A stretch of DNA of 56,548 nt from SAR202 cluster bacterium (GCA_009392195.1 VFGY01000024.1:84481-141028); one strand, 5' to 3'. Shown: positions 17,927 through 27,701, counted from the stretch's first letter. Made by a program: numbers and translations. Notes: a model not told the origin generated them from the letters alone.

Positions 17927-18898
17927 CTAATCAAATCTTATCGCAGCCTTTATAACTCCATCTTGTTTATTTTCAACCAAGTCAAATGCTTTTTGAATAT
18001 CTTCTAATTCAAACACGTGGGTCACAAAGTTAGAAACATCTATTTCTTTGCTTTCTATCAGTTCACAAGCTAATTTAAAATCCGGCAACCCTTTTTCATG
18101 CTGAGATCCATGAATCGCCTTAATACTTAAGCTTTTTTTGAACATTGTGCTCCAATCGAATGAAACTCTTGTTTCGGTAGTAGGCAAACCAAATAGCAAA
18201 ATATTCCCATCTGGCTTGGCTATTTGTATAGATTGATTTAATGTATCAACGCTTCCCACGGCATCAATCACAATATCACTTCCTAACCCCTGAGTAATTT
18301 CCATTATTTCTTTGTTCGCATATTCTTCTTTTGAATTAATAACTATATCTGCTCCTAATTCTTTGCTGATTTTGCACCTCAAAGCTATAGGATCTATAGA
18401 TATTATTTTATCGGCATTTAACCGTTTGCACATAAAAGTATGGAAAAGACCCGCAGATCCTTGTCCAATTATAACCACAGATTGCCCAGATAGATCTGGC
18501 AATTTTCGTAATGCGAAAATTACGGTCCCAAGTTGTTGTGCCATCAACATTTCATTCATTGAAATACTATCACCTATCTTGATTAGCTGACTTTCAGGGA
18601 TAACTTGATATTCTGAAAAAGACCTCGCATCAGGAATAATCGGCACAGCTAAAACTAATTGGTTTTCAACGTAATTTGTACCTTCGCCATCTACAACTTC
18701 ACACACAGATTCGTGCCCAGGAAAACCTGGTGGAAGAGGGAAATCATCTACACCCCAGCCACAATATCCTACATGTAAATCACTTCCACAAATAGAAGCT
18801 CTTAAAGTGCGGATTAACACTTCAGATTGTTTTTTTTCGGGCATATCTACTTCATAGCAATCTATTACACCCTGTCTAGTAAAAATTCCAGCTTTCAT
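17927..18898 (-). CDS. Zinc-type medium-chain alcohol dehydrogenase without structural-zinc lobe
   Basis: A 323-residue MDR dehydrogenase. Catalytic zinc ligands appear as Cys37 (SICGSDLH) and His62-Glu63 (FPGHES). The usual four-cysteine structural-zinc loop is absent: the chain runs from LVLAVPIIPDA straight into SFSEYQVIPESQL. The Rossmann motif is VIIGQGSAGLFH. The substrate is not inferable; threonine/sorbitol dehydrogenase-like relatives are the closest type. It is the first gene of a pair with the amidase and its ATG is at 18898. Confidence 0.87.
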   Translation of the reverse strand: MKAGIFTRQGVIDCYEVDMPEKKQSEVLIRTLRASICGSDLHVGYCGWGVDDFPLPPGFPGHESVCEVVDGEGTNYVENQLVLAVPIIPDARSFSEYQVIPESQLIKIGDSISMNEMLMAQQLGTVIFALRKLPDLSGQSVVIIGQGSAGLFHTFMCKRLNADKIISIDPIALRCKISKELGADIVINSKEEYANKEIMEITQGLGSDIVIDAVGSVDTLNQSIQIAKPDGNILLFGLPTTETRVSFDWSTMFKKSLSIKAIHGSQHEKGLPDFKLACELIESKEIDVSNFVTHVFELEDIQKAFDLVENKQDGVIKAAIRFD

Positions 18899-18977
18899 AA
18901 CAAATATGGCCTTTCATATAAATAAAGTATGTTAAGAATTTTGCTAGAAACCCATAACATAGATGTCATTATATATA

Positions 18978-20156
18978 TCAATTAGAATTAATAATTCCGT
19001 TACTAACCTCTAACACTCGGATTGATTCTAAAAACTCTTCAGGAACTTGTGTTATATCAGATGTAGTCACAATAATTTGTTCATACTCTATTATTTTTGA
19101 CATTACGAAAAGTTTCCTGTCCTTATCAAGCTCCGCAAAAACATCATCCAAAAGAATAATTGGTTTTTCTTTACTCACATTTTGGATATATTCAGCCTGT
19201 GCTAATTTGAAAGATAAAGCTATAGATCTTGCTTGTCCTCTAGATGCAAATAAAGCAGCCTTGTTTTGATTCATTATTATATCTATATCATCCCTATGAG
19301 GACCTACTGTGGTAAATCCTTGGGAAACATCCTGCAAATAATTCTCTTTTAGCCTACTAAGAAATGTAGATTTTATTTCCTCCAATGATCCATAACTTAA
19401 CACTTTATTATTTGGGCTATAATCAATCCCAATCTGTTCTTGATTGCTCAATATAGCTTTGAAGATCCGATTTATCAAAGGATTCATAAAATTAATTACT
19501 TCGTGTCTTTTATGTATCAAATATGAACCATGCTCTACAAGTTGATTGTCCCAAAATATAATCTCATCTTGTTTAGAATCACCATGGCGCAAAGATTTAA
19601 GCAGTTTATTTCTATTAGCCAAAATATTGTTGTAGGCTTGAAGTAACTTGAAATAATTGGAGTCAGCCTGAGAAACACAAATGTCAATAAATTTTCGTCT
19701 AATAGAAGGTGCTCCATAAACCAGTTTCATATCTTCCGCATCGAACAACACAACATTGACTTGCCCAATAAATTGTGACAGTTGATAATTCACTCCATTA
19801 ACCGTAAGAGTTTTTTTATAATTCTGAAGAGGTTTATACTGGTTTGTTGATTTATTTTGAGTAATTGAAGCAATCTCAGAATAAATTGAAACCTTAACGC
19901 CTAAATTCCTACCTGATTTCTTTATATCGCCCGTGATTTCTGCAAATTTAGGGCCTTCATTGTCATCCCAACTTATACACTCTCTATCCAATCGTGACCT
20001 ATGAGGTTTAGCTATAGCTAGCATATAAAGAGATTCTAGCAAATTACTCTTACCTGCTCCATTATGACCTACAATCAACATTGGACCCTTATATAAATCC
20101 AAATTCAAGTTTGTATAATTTCGGAAATTTTTCAGTTTTAAATTTGAAATATAAAT
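18978..20156 (-). CDS. recF: DNA replication and repair protein RecF, apparent ATT start
   Basis: RecF, the SMC-like ATPase that directs RecOR to gap edges. Walker A is GHNGAGKS, the ABC signature region is TTVGPHRDD, and the Walker B end is IILLDDVFAELD. No ATG, GTG or usable TTG gives a complete N-terminus: the TTG at 20108 would delete the first beta strand. Upstream in frame the sequence reads IYISNLKLKNFRNY, which aligns residue for residue with canonical RecF N-termini (M-Y-I-x-N-L), putting an ATT codon at 20156 where Met is expected. It is preceded by AGGGGGG and an in-frame TAA at 20171. The protein would be 392 residues. It lies 39 bases after ligA, away from dnaA/dnaN. Confidence 0.85.
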   Translation of the reverse strand: MYISNLKLKNFRNYTNLNLDLYKGPMLIVGHNGAGKSNLLESLYMLAIAKPHRSRLDRECISWDDNEGPKFAEITGDIKKSGRNLGVKVSIYSEIASITQNKSTNQYKPLQNYKKTLTVNGVNYQLSQFIGQVNVVLFDAEDMKLVYGAPSIRRKFIDICVSQADSNYFKLLQAYNNILANRNKLLKSLRHGDSKQDEIIFWDNQLVEHGSYLIHKRHEVINFMNPLINRIFKAILSNQEQIGIDYSPNNKVLSYGSLEEIKSTFLSRLKENYLQDVSQGFTTVGPHRDDIDIIMNQNKAALFASRGQARSIALSFKLAQAEYIQNVSKEKPIILLDDVFAELDKDRKLFVMSKIIEYEQIIVTTSDITQVPEEFLESIRVLEVSNGIINSN

Positions 20157-20195
20157 ATTCCCCCCTGTTTAAACATATAAACACACAATCAGTAA

Positions 20196-22211
20196 TCACG
20201 TATTGTCATGATCAGTTTGAATCATTTCCTTAAATTCCATCTCACCAATAATTTTTACTTCTTTTGATTGTGCATCTTTTAATTTACTCCCAGGGTCTTC
20301 TCCACATAATAAATAATCCGTTTTTTCAATAACGCGATTTGAAACGGAACCTCCTCGTTCTTTTATATACTCAACAGCTTCTGTTCTCGTAAAATTTGTA
20401 AATTTACCTGTTATTACAAAATTAACACCTGTAAAGGGTCCTTCCTCAACTTTCGAAAATTCATTTACTCTACCTACCCCAAAACCATTCAAAGACTTCA
20501 CCATATTCAAATTAGAAGGATTATCAAAATAATCAATAATGCTTTGAGCAATTTTGTCTCCTATAGAAGGTAAATTTAATAACCTGTCGTAAGTCGCATT
20601 CAATAAATTTTCCATGTCTACAAAATGTTCAGCCAAAATAATAGCCGATTCTGCTCCTAAATATGGGATTCCTAGTGCAACCAAAAATTTGCTAAACGGT
20701 CTGGTTTTACTTTCATCTATTGCATTAATCAAATTTTCAGCTCTCTTTTGCCCCATACCATTTAAAGAACTCAATTCATCAATTTTTAATTGAAAAATAT
20801 CAGGTAATTTACTAATTAATTCATTCTCAATCAATGTTCTAACTATTTTCGGACCCATACCTTGTATGTCCATAGCTACTTTGCTAACAAAATGTTCTAT
20901 TGATCTTTCTAAACGAGCTGGACATGAAACATTTAGGCAAGTCACAGTTGATTCACCTTCAATCCTTATCACTTCATATGAACAACTTGGACAAATAGTT
21001 GGAAATTTGAATTGGATTTCACTACCATCTCTTTCTTCAAAAACTGAATTTAGAACCTTAGGTATTACATCTCCAGCTCTTTCAATAATAACTTGATCAC
21101 CAATTCTTAAATCTTTATCATTTATGTAATCTTGGTTGTGTAAAGTTGCACGTTTTACAATTACACCATTTACATCAACAGGATTCAGTACTGCATAAGG
21201 ATTTAAAGAACCTGTTCTTCCTACATTAATGCCAATATCAATTAACTTTGTTTTTGATTTTCTTGATGGAAACTTGAACGCAGTAGCCCATTTTGGTTCT
21301 CTAGAAATATTACCTAACAAATTTTGCATTCCCAGTTCATTTACTTTCAACACTACCCCATCGCAATCATAATCCAATTTGTTTTTTTCTTCACTCCAAT
21401 ACTCACAATACTCAATTATTGAATCCAAATCACCCACCAACTTATTATGAGGATTTATTTTAAAACCCAACTGTTTTAAATATTGAAATTGCTCCCACTG
21501 GGTTCCTATTGGGTCTATACCTTCAACATACCCGATCCCATAAACAAATATATCTAATTCCCTCTCTGATGCAATCTTTGAATCGAGTTGGCGTAAGGAA
21601 CCAGCAGCAGTATTTCTTGGATTAGAAAATGGTTCTATTCCTCCTGCAACACGTTCAAAATTAAGCTTTTCGAATTTAGAAATCGGCATATATATTTCGC
21701 CTCTTACTTCCAAAACTGAAGGCTTTTCAAACAAATTTAAAGGGACGCTTTTAACAGTTCGAACATTGTGAGTAACATCCTCGCCAATTACACCATTACC
21801 CCGTGTAGCACCGGTATCTAAAAGACCTTCCAAATAGGTTAATGCTACAGCGAGCCCATCATATTTCAATTCACAAATAACATCAAATTCTTTGGTATTT
21901 AGTGCTTCTGCAGTCTTTTTGTACCAATTGGTTAATTGGTCTCTATCAAAAACATTTCCTAAACTTAACAGAATATTTTTATGTTCAACTTGTTTGAAAT
22001 CATCTAATGGCGATTCCCCTACTCGCTGCGTAGGCGAATCGTCAGTTATTAATTCAGGATTACTTTCTTCTAAAGACTTCAATTCAGCAAATAATTTATC
22101 GTATTCATAATCACTTATTACGGACTTGTTTAAGGCGTAATAATGATAATTATGATAATTTATTTTTTCTTTAAGAGTTTCGATATATTCTTTAAATTTA
22201 TTATCGGTCAT
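20196..22211 (-). CDS. ligA: NAD-dependent DNA ligase LigA
   Basis: A 671-residue NAD-dependent ligase for replication and repair. Domain Ia has the paired HYHNYHYYALN-type NMN-binding residues (HNYHYYALN). The adenylated Lys116 is in CELKYDGLA, and motif III/IV follow (EVRGEIYMP). The OB-fold, a four-Cys zinc finger (CPSC ... CLNVSC), helix-hairpin-helix repeats (IQGMGPK, LNGMGQKRAENL, LPSIGDKIAQS) and a C-terminal BRCT domain (GVNFVITGKF ... LLCGEDPGSKL) complete it. ATG at 22211. Confidence 0.98.
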   Translation of the reverse strand: MTDNKFKEYIETLKEKINYHNYHYYALNKSVISDYEYDKLFAELKSLEESNPELITDDSPTQRVGESPLDDFKQVEHKNILLSLGNVFDRDQLTNWYKKTAEALNTKEFDVICELKYDGLAVALTYLEGLLDTGATRGNGVIGEDVTHNVRTVKSVPLNLFEKPSVLEVRGEIYMPISKFEKLNFERVAGGIEPFSNPRNTAAGSLRQLDSKIASERELDIFVYGIGYVEGIDPIGTQWEQFQYLKQLGFKINPHNKLVGDLDSIIEYCEYWSEEKNKLDYDCDGVVLKVNELGMQNLLGNISREPKWATAFKFPSRKSKTKLIDIGINVGRTGSLNPYAVLNPVDVNGVIVKRATLHNQDYINDKDLRIGDQVIIERAGDVIPKVLNSVFEERDGSEIQFKFPTICPSCSYEVIRIEGESTVTCLNVSCPARLERSIEHFVSKVAMDIQGMGPKIVRTLIENELISKLPDIFQLKIDELSSLNGMGQKRAENLINAIDESKTRPFSKFLVALGIPYLGAESAIILAEHFVDMENLLNATYDRLLNLPSIGDKIAQSIIDYFDNPSNLNMVKSLNGFGVGRVNEFSKVEEGPFTGVNFVITGKFTNFTRTEAVEYIKERGGSVSNRVIEKTDYLLCGEDPGSKLKDAQSKEVKIIGEMEFKEMIQTDHDNT

Positions 22212-22366
22212 TGGAATTTAACACCAGTATATCTTGCGTATTTCCATTATATCCAACTTGTACATTATAAGAAAAACGGCCTCTCTTTATATGTGGACTC
22301 TGTATGATACTATCGATATACTTAAAGTACTAATAATAATCAGCAAATGTAAATCAATATTTTGAT

Positions 22367-23287
22367 ATGCCCTTCTCCGAAACTTACAAAGAATTCATTT
22401 CAAACTATCCCGCCTTGCAATCAATAGGAGATACACCTCTTATAAAACTTAATCTTCCTATAGGCAATTCTAATTCTTGCTTATATGCAAAACAAGAACA
22501 GCTAAACCCAGGTGGTTCAATCAAAGATAGACCTATCTCTAGGTTGATTGTGGAAGCTATCTTAGCCGGAGAATTAACTAAAGATAAAATAATTTTGGAC
22601 GCAACATCTGGAAACGCAGGTATAGCTTATGCAATGGTTGGGTCTATACTAGGATACAAAGTAAAATTGGTTATGCCATCAAATGCAAGTGAAGAAAGGA
22701 AAAAACGTATATTAGCTCATGGGGCAGATATCGTTCTAACAGATGCGATGTTAGGCTATGACGAATCTTTACGTGAAGTGAAAAGAATTTATGAATCAGA
22801 TCCCAAATCATATTACTATGCTGACCAATATTCAAATCATTCAAATCCTATGGCACATTATGAAACAACCGGATTCGAAATAATAAAACAACTACCCGAA
22901 ATAACCCACTTCGTCGCAGGGGTAGGAACAGGTGGGACAATCACAGGAATTGGGAGACGCTTAAAAGAACATAATCCCAACATCAGGATAATAGGCATTA
23001 GCTTTGACGAATGGCCAGGCATTGAAGGGCTTAAACCTCTAGGACCCAATCACATAACGCCCCAGATACTCGATGAATCCATAATCGACGAAACAATCAA
23101 TGTAGATATCGATGATAGTTTAAAAATGTCAAAATTAATGGCAAAATCAGGATATTTTGCAGGTCAATCTTCAGGAGCTTATGTTCTAGGAGCAAAAATC
23201 GCTGCAAGCAAAAGTTCCAACGGTCATATATTAACCATATTTAATGATATTGGCGAACGATATTTCAGTACTGCGATTTGGGGATAG
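22367..23287 (+). CDS. Cysteine synthase (O-acetylserine sulfhydrylase family)
   Basis: A 306-residue PLP fold-type II enzyme making cysteine from O-acetylserine (or O-phosphoserine) and sulfide. The PLP Lys53 is in NPGGSIKDRP, the substrate loop is ATSGNAGIAYA, and the phosphate-binding loop is GVGTGGTITGIGRRLKE. The C-terminal IFNDIGERYFST is typical. It resembles CysM/CysK about equally and no serine acetyltransferase is adjacent, so the acyl-donor is uncertain. It is a lone plus-strand gene between ligA and gyrB. Confidence 0.9.
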   Translation: MPFSETYKEFISNYPALQSIGDTPLIKLNLPIGNSNSCLYAKQEQLNPGGSIKDRPISRLIVEAILAGELTKDKIILDATSGNAGIAYAMVGSILGYKVKLVMPSNASEERKKRILAHGADIVLTDAMLGYDESLREVKRIYESDPKSYYYADQYSNHSNPMAHYETTGFEIIKQLPEITHFVAGVGTGGTITGIGRRLKEHNPNIRIIGISFDEWPGIEGLKPLGPNHITPQILDESIIDETINVDIDDSLKMSKLMAKSGYFAGQSSGAYVLGAKIAASKSSNGHILTIFNDIGERYFSTAIWG

Positions 23288-23298
23288 GAGTGCTTTAT

Positions 23299-25245
23299 TT
23301 AAACGTCTAGATTCTCTACATCTAGCGCGTGAGTTTGTATAAAGTTTCTTCTTGGTTCCACCACATCTCCCATCAACAACGAAAATGTTTGGTCTGCATC
23401 AGCCGCATCACTCTCGGATACTTGTAATAAAGTTCTTTTATCAGGGTCCATTGTTGTAGTCCAAAGTTGTTCAGCACTCATTTCACCGAGACCTTTATAT
23501 CGCTGAATATTAACTTTTCCTTTACCACTCAATTCTTTAACCAACTCTTCTTTTTCTTCTTCTGTATAAGCCCAATTATTTTTTTTACCCCTCGATACTC
23601 CATATAAAGGAGGAAGAGCAATATAAAGATGTCCGTGAGCTATTAACTGGTACATGTTTCTGAAGAAAAAAGTTAGCAACAAAGTTCTTATATGTGCTCC
23701 ATCAACATCAGCATCAGTCATTATTATAACCCTGTGGTATCTTAATTTCTCTAAATCAAAATCTTCACCTAGACCTGCTCCTATAGCAATAGTCAAAGCT
23801 CTAATCTCTTCATGTGCCAACATTTTATCCTCGCGAGCCTTTTCAACATTGAGAATTTTCCCTCGCAAAGGTAAAATCGCTTGATTTATCCGATCTCTTC
23901 CCATCTTTGCGGTCCCTCCAGCTGAGTCCCCTTCTACCAAATAAAGCTCACAATTCTCTGGGTTTTTGTCTGAACAGTCAGCAAGTTTACCAGGCAATGA
24001 ACCTCCATCCATAGCATTTTTTCTTATTATTAAATCTCTAGCTTTTCTTGCAGCGTCTCTAGCTCTTTGTGAGGTTACACATTTTTCAATTATTCTTTTA
24101 GCTTCAATTGGATTATCTTCTAAATATATGCTTAAAGATTCTGCAACTACTCCCTCAACCTGATGTCTTACTTCTGGGTTTCCTAACTTTCTTTTAGTTT
24201 GACCTTCAAATTGCGGTTCTGGGACCTTAATGCTCAATACACCAACCAAACCTTCTCTACAATCTTCTCCTGCTAAATTAGGCTCATTGTCTCTCAATAT
24301 CTTCTGCTTTCTTCCATAATCATTCATCACCCTAGTTAGAGCACTCCTAAACCCAGTTATATGAGTTCCACCATCATCGTTTCTCACACAATTCGTGAAA
24401 GCAGTGACAAATTCGTTATAACTGTCGTTGTATTGAAAAGCTGCTTCAACAATAGTCTCTTCGACTTTCTTTTCGCAATATATCGGGTCCTTGTGAAGTG
24501 GCATTTTATTACCAGTAAGCGCTTCCACAAAACTCGCTATTCCACCTTCAAACTTAAATGAAACGCTATTATTAGGAGATATATCTTGATGCAATTCACT
24601 CCTAAAATTGACTTCCAAACCTTTATTCAAATAAGCAATCTCTTTGAACCTCTGTGCTAGGGTATTAAATTCTATTTCTACCCCTTGAACGAAAATCTCT
24701 GTGTCATATTTGAACTTCACTCGCGTACCAGTCTCTTTGACATTTTCAATCAACTTCGTTGACTCTAAAGTAGTTGTAGCCTTACCTTTTGAAAATTCCT
24801 GCGTGTACATATTCCCATCTCTAAAAACTTCTACCCTTAAGAAAGAAGACAAAGCATTTACGACAGAAGCACCTACACCATGTAACCCTCCAGAAACCTG
24901 ATAAGCTTTACTGCCAAATTTACCGCCTGCGTGCAAAGTCGTCATAACTGTCTCTACTGCAGACATTCCCGTTTTTTTATGTTGATCGACTGGAATTCCT
25001 CGACCATTATCACGAACATCTACTACCCCATCTTCATGAATTACAACATCAACAGTCGTACAGTATCCGGCCATAAATTCGTCAACCGAGTTATCAAGTA
25101 TTTCATAAATGAGTTGATGTACTCCACGCTGATCGGTACTACCAATGTACATTCCTGGTCGTTTCCTAACCGCCTCCATTCCTTCAAGAACTTGAATATC
25201 TTCCGAAGTATACCCCGAAGTGTTTTCCAAACGTTCTGTTGCCAT
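23299..25245 (-). CDS. gyrB: DNA gyrase subunit B
   Basis: The ATPase subunit of gyrase. It has the GHKL ATP-binding domain (EILDNSVDEFMAGYC, VDVRDNGRGIPVD, GGLHGVGASVVNAL), the transducer with the QTKRKLGNPEVR loop, the TOPRIM motifs (EGDSAGGTAKMGRDR, MTDADVDGAHIRTLLL) and the C-terminal QRYKGLGEMSAEQLWTTTMD. The 648-residue length is that of Gram-positive-type gyrB. The longest frame starts at TTG 25251, but AGGAG at 25256-25252 fits ATG 25245 (MATERLEN), so that is taken. It converges on the cysteine synthase gene. Confidence 0.98.
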   Translation of the reverse strand: MATERLENTSGYTSEDIQVLEGMEAVRKRPGMYIGSTDQRGVHQLIYEILDNSVDEFMAGYCTTVDVVIHEDGVVDVRDNGRGIPVDQHKKTGMSAVETVMTTLHAGGKFGSKAYQVSGGLHGVGASVVNALSSFLRVEVFRDGNMYTQEFSKGKATTTLESTKLIENVKETGTRVKFKYDTEIFVQGVEIEFNTLAQRFKEIAYLNKGLEVNFRSELHQDISPNNSVSFKFEGGIASFVEALTGNKMPLHKDPIYCEKKVEETIVEAAFQYNDSYNEFVTAFTNCVRNDDGGTHITGFRSALTRVMNDYGRKQKILRDNEPNLAGEDCREGLVGVLSIKVPEPQFEGQTKRKLGNPEVRHQVEGVVAESLSIYLEDNPIEAKRIIEKCVTSQRARDAARKARDLIIRKNAMDGGSLPGKLADCSDKNPENCELYLVEGDSAGGTAKMGRDRINQAILPLRGKILNVEKAREDKMLAHEEIRALTIAIGAGLGEDFDLEKLRYHRVIIMTDADVDGAHIRTLLLTFFFRNMYQLIAHGHLYIALPPLYGVSRGKKNNWAYTEEEKEELVKELSGKGKVNIQRYKGLGEMSAEQLWTTTMDPDKRTLLQVSESDAADADQTFSLLMGDVVEPRRNFIQTHALDVENLDV

Positions 25246-25559
25246 TATCAACTCCTGTCAAACTCTTTTAATCTTTGGCTTAATTAAGGATTAACAGCCA
25301 TATCTTATACAATATAAAAAGTTTGGTAAATGATTAAACAGATTTATGACTAATACAATGCAAAATTTTAACATTTTATAAGAAAAGTATCAATTTGTTG
25401 ATTTCAATACGACTTAAGTTTGAAATAAATATTGAGCTACCTGTACGTTAAATATCTATAATATAACAGTATATTTAATGATATCTTTCGTATATTATAT
25501 TGTGGCTATTGACCTATTTATGTCAGACTTTGAAAATCACTATAAGCAGGGAGTTATTT
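25246..25559. other. Divergent 314-base region between gyrB and the aldolase pair
   Basis: Strongly AT-rich with no convincing open frame or RNA gene. It must carry promoters for gyrB and the aldolases. On the plus strand TTGACC (25509-25514) with GAAAAT 17 bases downstream (25532-25537) is a weak candidate for the aldolase promoter; GGGAG just before ATG 25560 is the ribosome-binding site. No hairpin typical of a riboswitch was noticed. Confidence 0.4.
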
Positions 25560-26486
25560 ATGAACCGCAGCGAATTACAATCTTTGATTCAGGGTACTAT
25601 TGTCACGACACCAACGCCATTTGATGCAAACTTGAAACTTGACGTAGGGAGAACACATGAAATCACTCAATGGTGGATTGAACAAGGATTAGGTACGAAT
25701 GTAGCCCCACTGAAAGTAACAGCTGCAGGAGGAGAATGTCCTGATTTAACAGAGGATGAATGGTTACAAGTTTTAAAAACAACAGTAGAAGCGGCTGGAC
25801 CAGAATCGGTAATTATGTGTGGATTAAAAAGCAAATCAACAATGCACACCATTGAGGATGCAAAAAAAGCACAAGATGTTGGAATAACTGGATTACAAAT
25901 CGACCTGCCTTTTTACCATCATCCAAACCAAGATGACTACATACGATTTTTCACTGATATATCTGATGCTATTGATATAGGAATAATGATCTATAACACT
26001 CATTGGTTCGGCGCTCCCCCAATTACACCCGAAACATTACTTAAATTAGCCGATGCCGAGCAGGTGGTAGCAGTAAAATGGAGTACTCCTCTTAATGAAA
26101 ATTTTGATTCAATGAAGCAATTTTCTCACATATTTAATGTGATAAATAATTCAGGAGGGAATACGGTCAGGTGCATCCAAAATGGAGGTAGAGGATATAT
26201 TACCTCAACAGCTACAGCTTACGCTAAATTTGATCTTGATTTATGGCAACTACTAGACAATCAAGAATACGAAAAAGCGCAAAAACTTATTGACACAGAG
26301 AAACCTTTAAATGCATGGCGAGAGAAATCAACGAAAAAATCTGGCGGATATAGACACTTAAAAGGTTACATGAAGGCAGTTGGTCAAGATGTCGGACAGC
26401 CAAGACCTCCAACTTTGCCCCTTGATGATGAAGAGATATCCGAACTTAAAAACGCAATGCGCACAATTGGATGGATTAAAAACTAA
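25560..26486 (+). CDS. DHDPS/N-acetylneuraminate lyase family aldolase 1
   Basis: A 308-residue class I aldolase of the DapA/NanA superfamily. The TIM barrel shows the Schiff-base Lys173 in VVAVKWSTP and the catalytic Tyr145 in GIMIYNTHW. The loop that reads GSTGE in true DHDPS is AAGGECPDLTEDEW here, so the substrate is likely not aspartate semialdehyde/pyruvate in lysine synthesis. The frame is open back to 25500, but GGGAG and ATG at 25560 mark the start. It is followed 38 bases later by a paralogue and the two probably form an operon. Confidence 0.87.
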   Translation: MNRSELQSLIQGTIVTTPTPFDANLKLDVGRTHEITQWWIEQGLGTNVAPLKVTAAGGECPDLTEDEWLQVLKTTVEAAGPESVIMCGLKSKSTMHTIEDAKKAQDVGITGLQIDLPFYHHPNQDDYIRFFTDISDAIDIGIMIYNTHWFGAPPITPETLLKLADAEQVVAVKWSTPLNENFDSMKQFSHIFNVINNSGGNTVRCIQNGGRGYITSTATAYAKFDLDLWQLLDNQEYEKAQKLIDTEKPLNAWREKSTKKSGGYRHLKGYMKAVGQDVGQPRPPTLPLDDEEISELKNAMRTIGWIKN

Positions 26487-26524
26487 AAAACAAATTAGTT
26501 AATCAATGGAGAAAAAAATCAATT

Positions 26525-27469
26525 ATGATCACTGTTAAAGAAGCTAAGGAAAAAATGGATGGTGTTGTAATACCACTAGCAACCATTTTTAAAGATGACC
26601 TATCAGTAGACATAGATGCTACCCAAAAAAATGTTCAGTGGATTGTTGACCAAGGAGCAAAACCTGGAAATACAGTATTCATAGCTGTAGGATCTGGTGG
26701 TGATTTTACAGTAATGACTACTGAAGAGCGTAAATCTACAATAAAAGCTATCGCTGAAGTTGCAGTACCGAACAACATCCCCACTTTTGCAAGTGTACAA
26801 AGTACAGACATAAGGACCACGATAGAATTAAGTCAACTTTGCGAGAAAGTTGGGATTGACATTGTACAAATGAGTAGTGCCTTTTATTACGACGTGAAAA
26901 AGGGCGATATTATTGAATGGGTAAACGAAGTTTCTAAACATACAAGTGTTGGATTCGCAGCATACAGCCATTGGTATAGTGGGTCCAAATACGACATGAC
27001 CATGGATGTAGCTGAAGAACTACTCAAAGTACCTAATACTGTAGCAGTTAAATGGGGTTCACCAAATATAGCGAATTATTTGGCAGGCATAAACTACTTC
27101 GTGCCAAGAGCTGCTGTAGTTAATAACGGACCATTGGGAATATACGGCCATCAGCTTGGAGTCAAAGCTTGGGTTAGTCATGTACCAAATTTCTTACCTC
27201 AACACTCATGGAAAATCCACGAGCTAATGAATGCCGGTGATTATTCTAGCGCCCAAAAATTATTCAACGACTTTAACGGAGAATACTCTAAAATCAGAGC
27301 AGCAATAAGCTCTAAAACAGCAGGAGAAGGTATATTTGTAAAACCGTTTATGGAATATCTTGGTAGACCTTCGGGGCCATCAAGATTACCTTCAAGAGAT
27401 ACAGTTGTAACTGAAGAAATCAAACAGAAGATAAAAGTATTAATAGACAATACACTTAAGATTATCTGA
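26525..27469 (+). CDS. DHDPS/N-acetylneuraminate lyase family aldolase 2
   Basis: A 314-residue paralogue of the preceding gene with the same architecture: Schiff-base Lys176 in TVAVKWGSP, Tyr147 in GFAAYSHW and the variant substrate loop GSGGDFTVMTTEER (59 region). GGAG lies about 15 bases before ATG 26525. The shared SHW/THW and AVKW(G/S)xP signatures set the pair apart from housekeeping DapA. The two may be subunits of one enzyme or act on related 2-keto-3-deoxy acids. The substrate cannot be read from sequence alone. Confidence 0.87.
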   Translation: MITVKEAKEKMDGVVIPLATIFKDDLSVDIDATQKNVQWIVDQGAKPGNTVFIAVGSGGDFTVMTTEERKSTIKAIAEVAVPNNIPTFASVQSTDIRTTIELSQLCEKVGIDIVQMSSAFYYDVKKGDIIEWVNEVSKHTSVGFAAYSHWYSGSKYDMTMDVAEELLKVPNTVAVKWGSPNIANYLAGINYFVPRAAVVNNGPLGIYGHQLGVKAWVSHVPNFLPQHSWKIHELMNAGDYSSAQKLFNDFNGEYSKIRAAISSKTAGEGIFVKPFMEYLGRPSGPSRLPSRDTVVTEEIKQKIKVLIDNTLKII

Positions 27470-27491
27470 TTATAAAGTGTATTCTCGGTAC

Positions 27492-27520
27492 TTGAAAAAA
27501 TCAAACGAGTTTCTTACACT
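27492..27520 (+). promoter_or_regulatory. btuF: Sigma-70 promoter of the cobalamin-transport operon
   Basis: TTGAAA (27492-27497), a 17-base spacer and TACACT (27515-27520). Transcription would start near 27527, about 25 bases before the riboswitch. Confidence 0.6.
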
Positions 27521-27551
27521 ATCAAGAAGAAAATTAAATACGTTTAAATGA

Positions 27552-27672
27552 CTTGGTTGGGTGTCTAATCCTGTGGATTAGCGTAATGGAGGAAACCGGT
27601 CAAAATCCGGTACTGTCCCGCAGCGGTAGGTTATAAATATAACAAGTCCGATCAACCCCCCAACTAATACTT
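27552..27672 (+). ncRNA. Cobalamin (B12) riboswitch
   Basis: The conserved core is clear: GGAGGAAACCGGT, then AAAATCCGGTACTG, TCCCGCAGCGGTAGG (the B12 box, 27617-27630) and AAGTCCGATCAACC before the closing strand. ACCGG/CCGGT pairs as P3-type helices do in this class, and TTGGTTGG at the start can pair with the CAACC/CCAAC closing strand. It is followed by an intrinsic terminator and lies upstream of btuF-btuC-btuD. The ligand could be adenosyl- or another cobalamin form; the subtype is not resolved here. Confidence 0.93.
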
Positions 27673-27701
27673 TAACCTTCGAGGAAAGGTGCGATGGTAT
27701 A

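Noticed and set aside
25509-25537. TTGACC ... GAAAAT as a firm aldolase promoter
   Set aside because: The -10 is a poor match; kept only as a weak mention in the gap entry.
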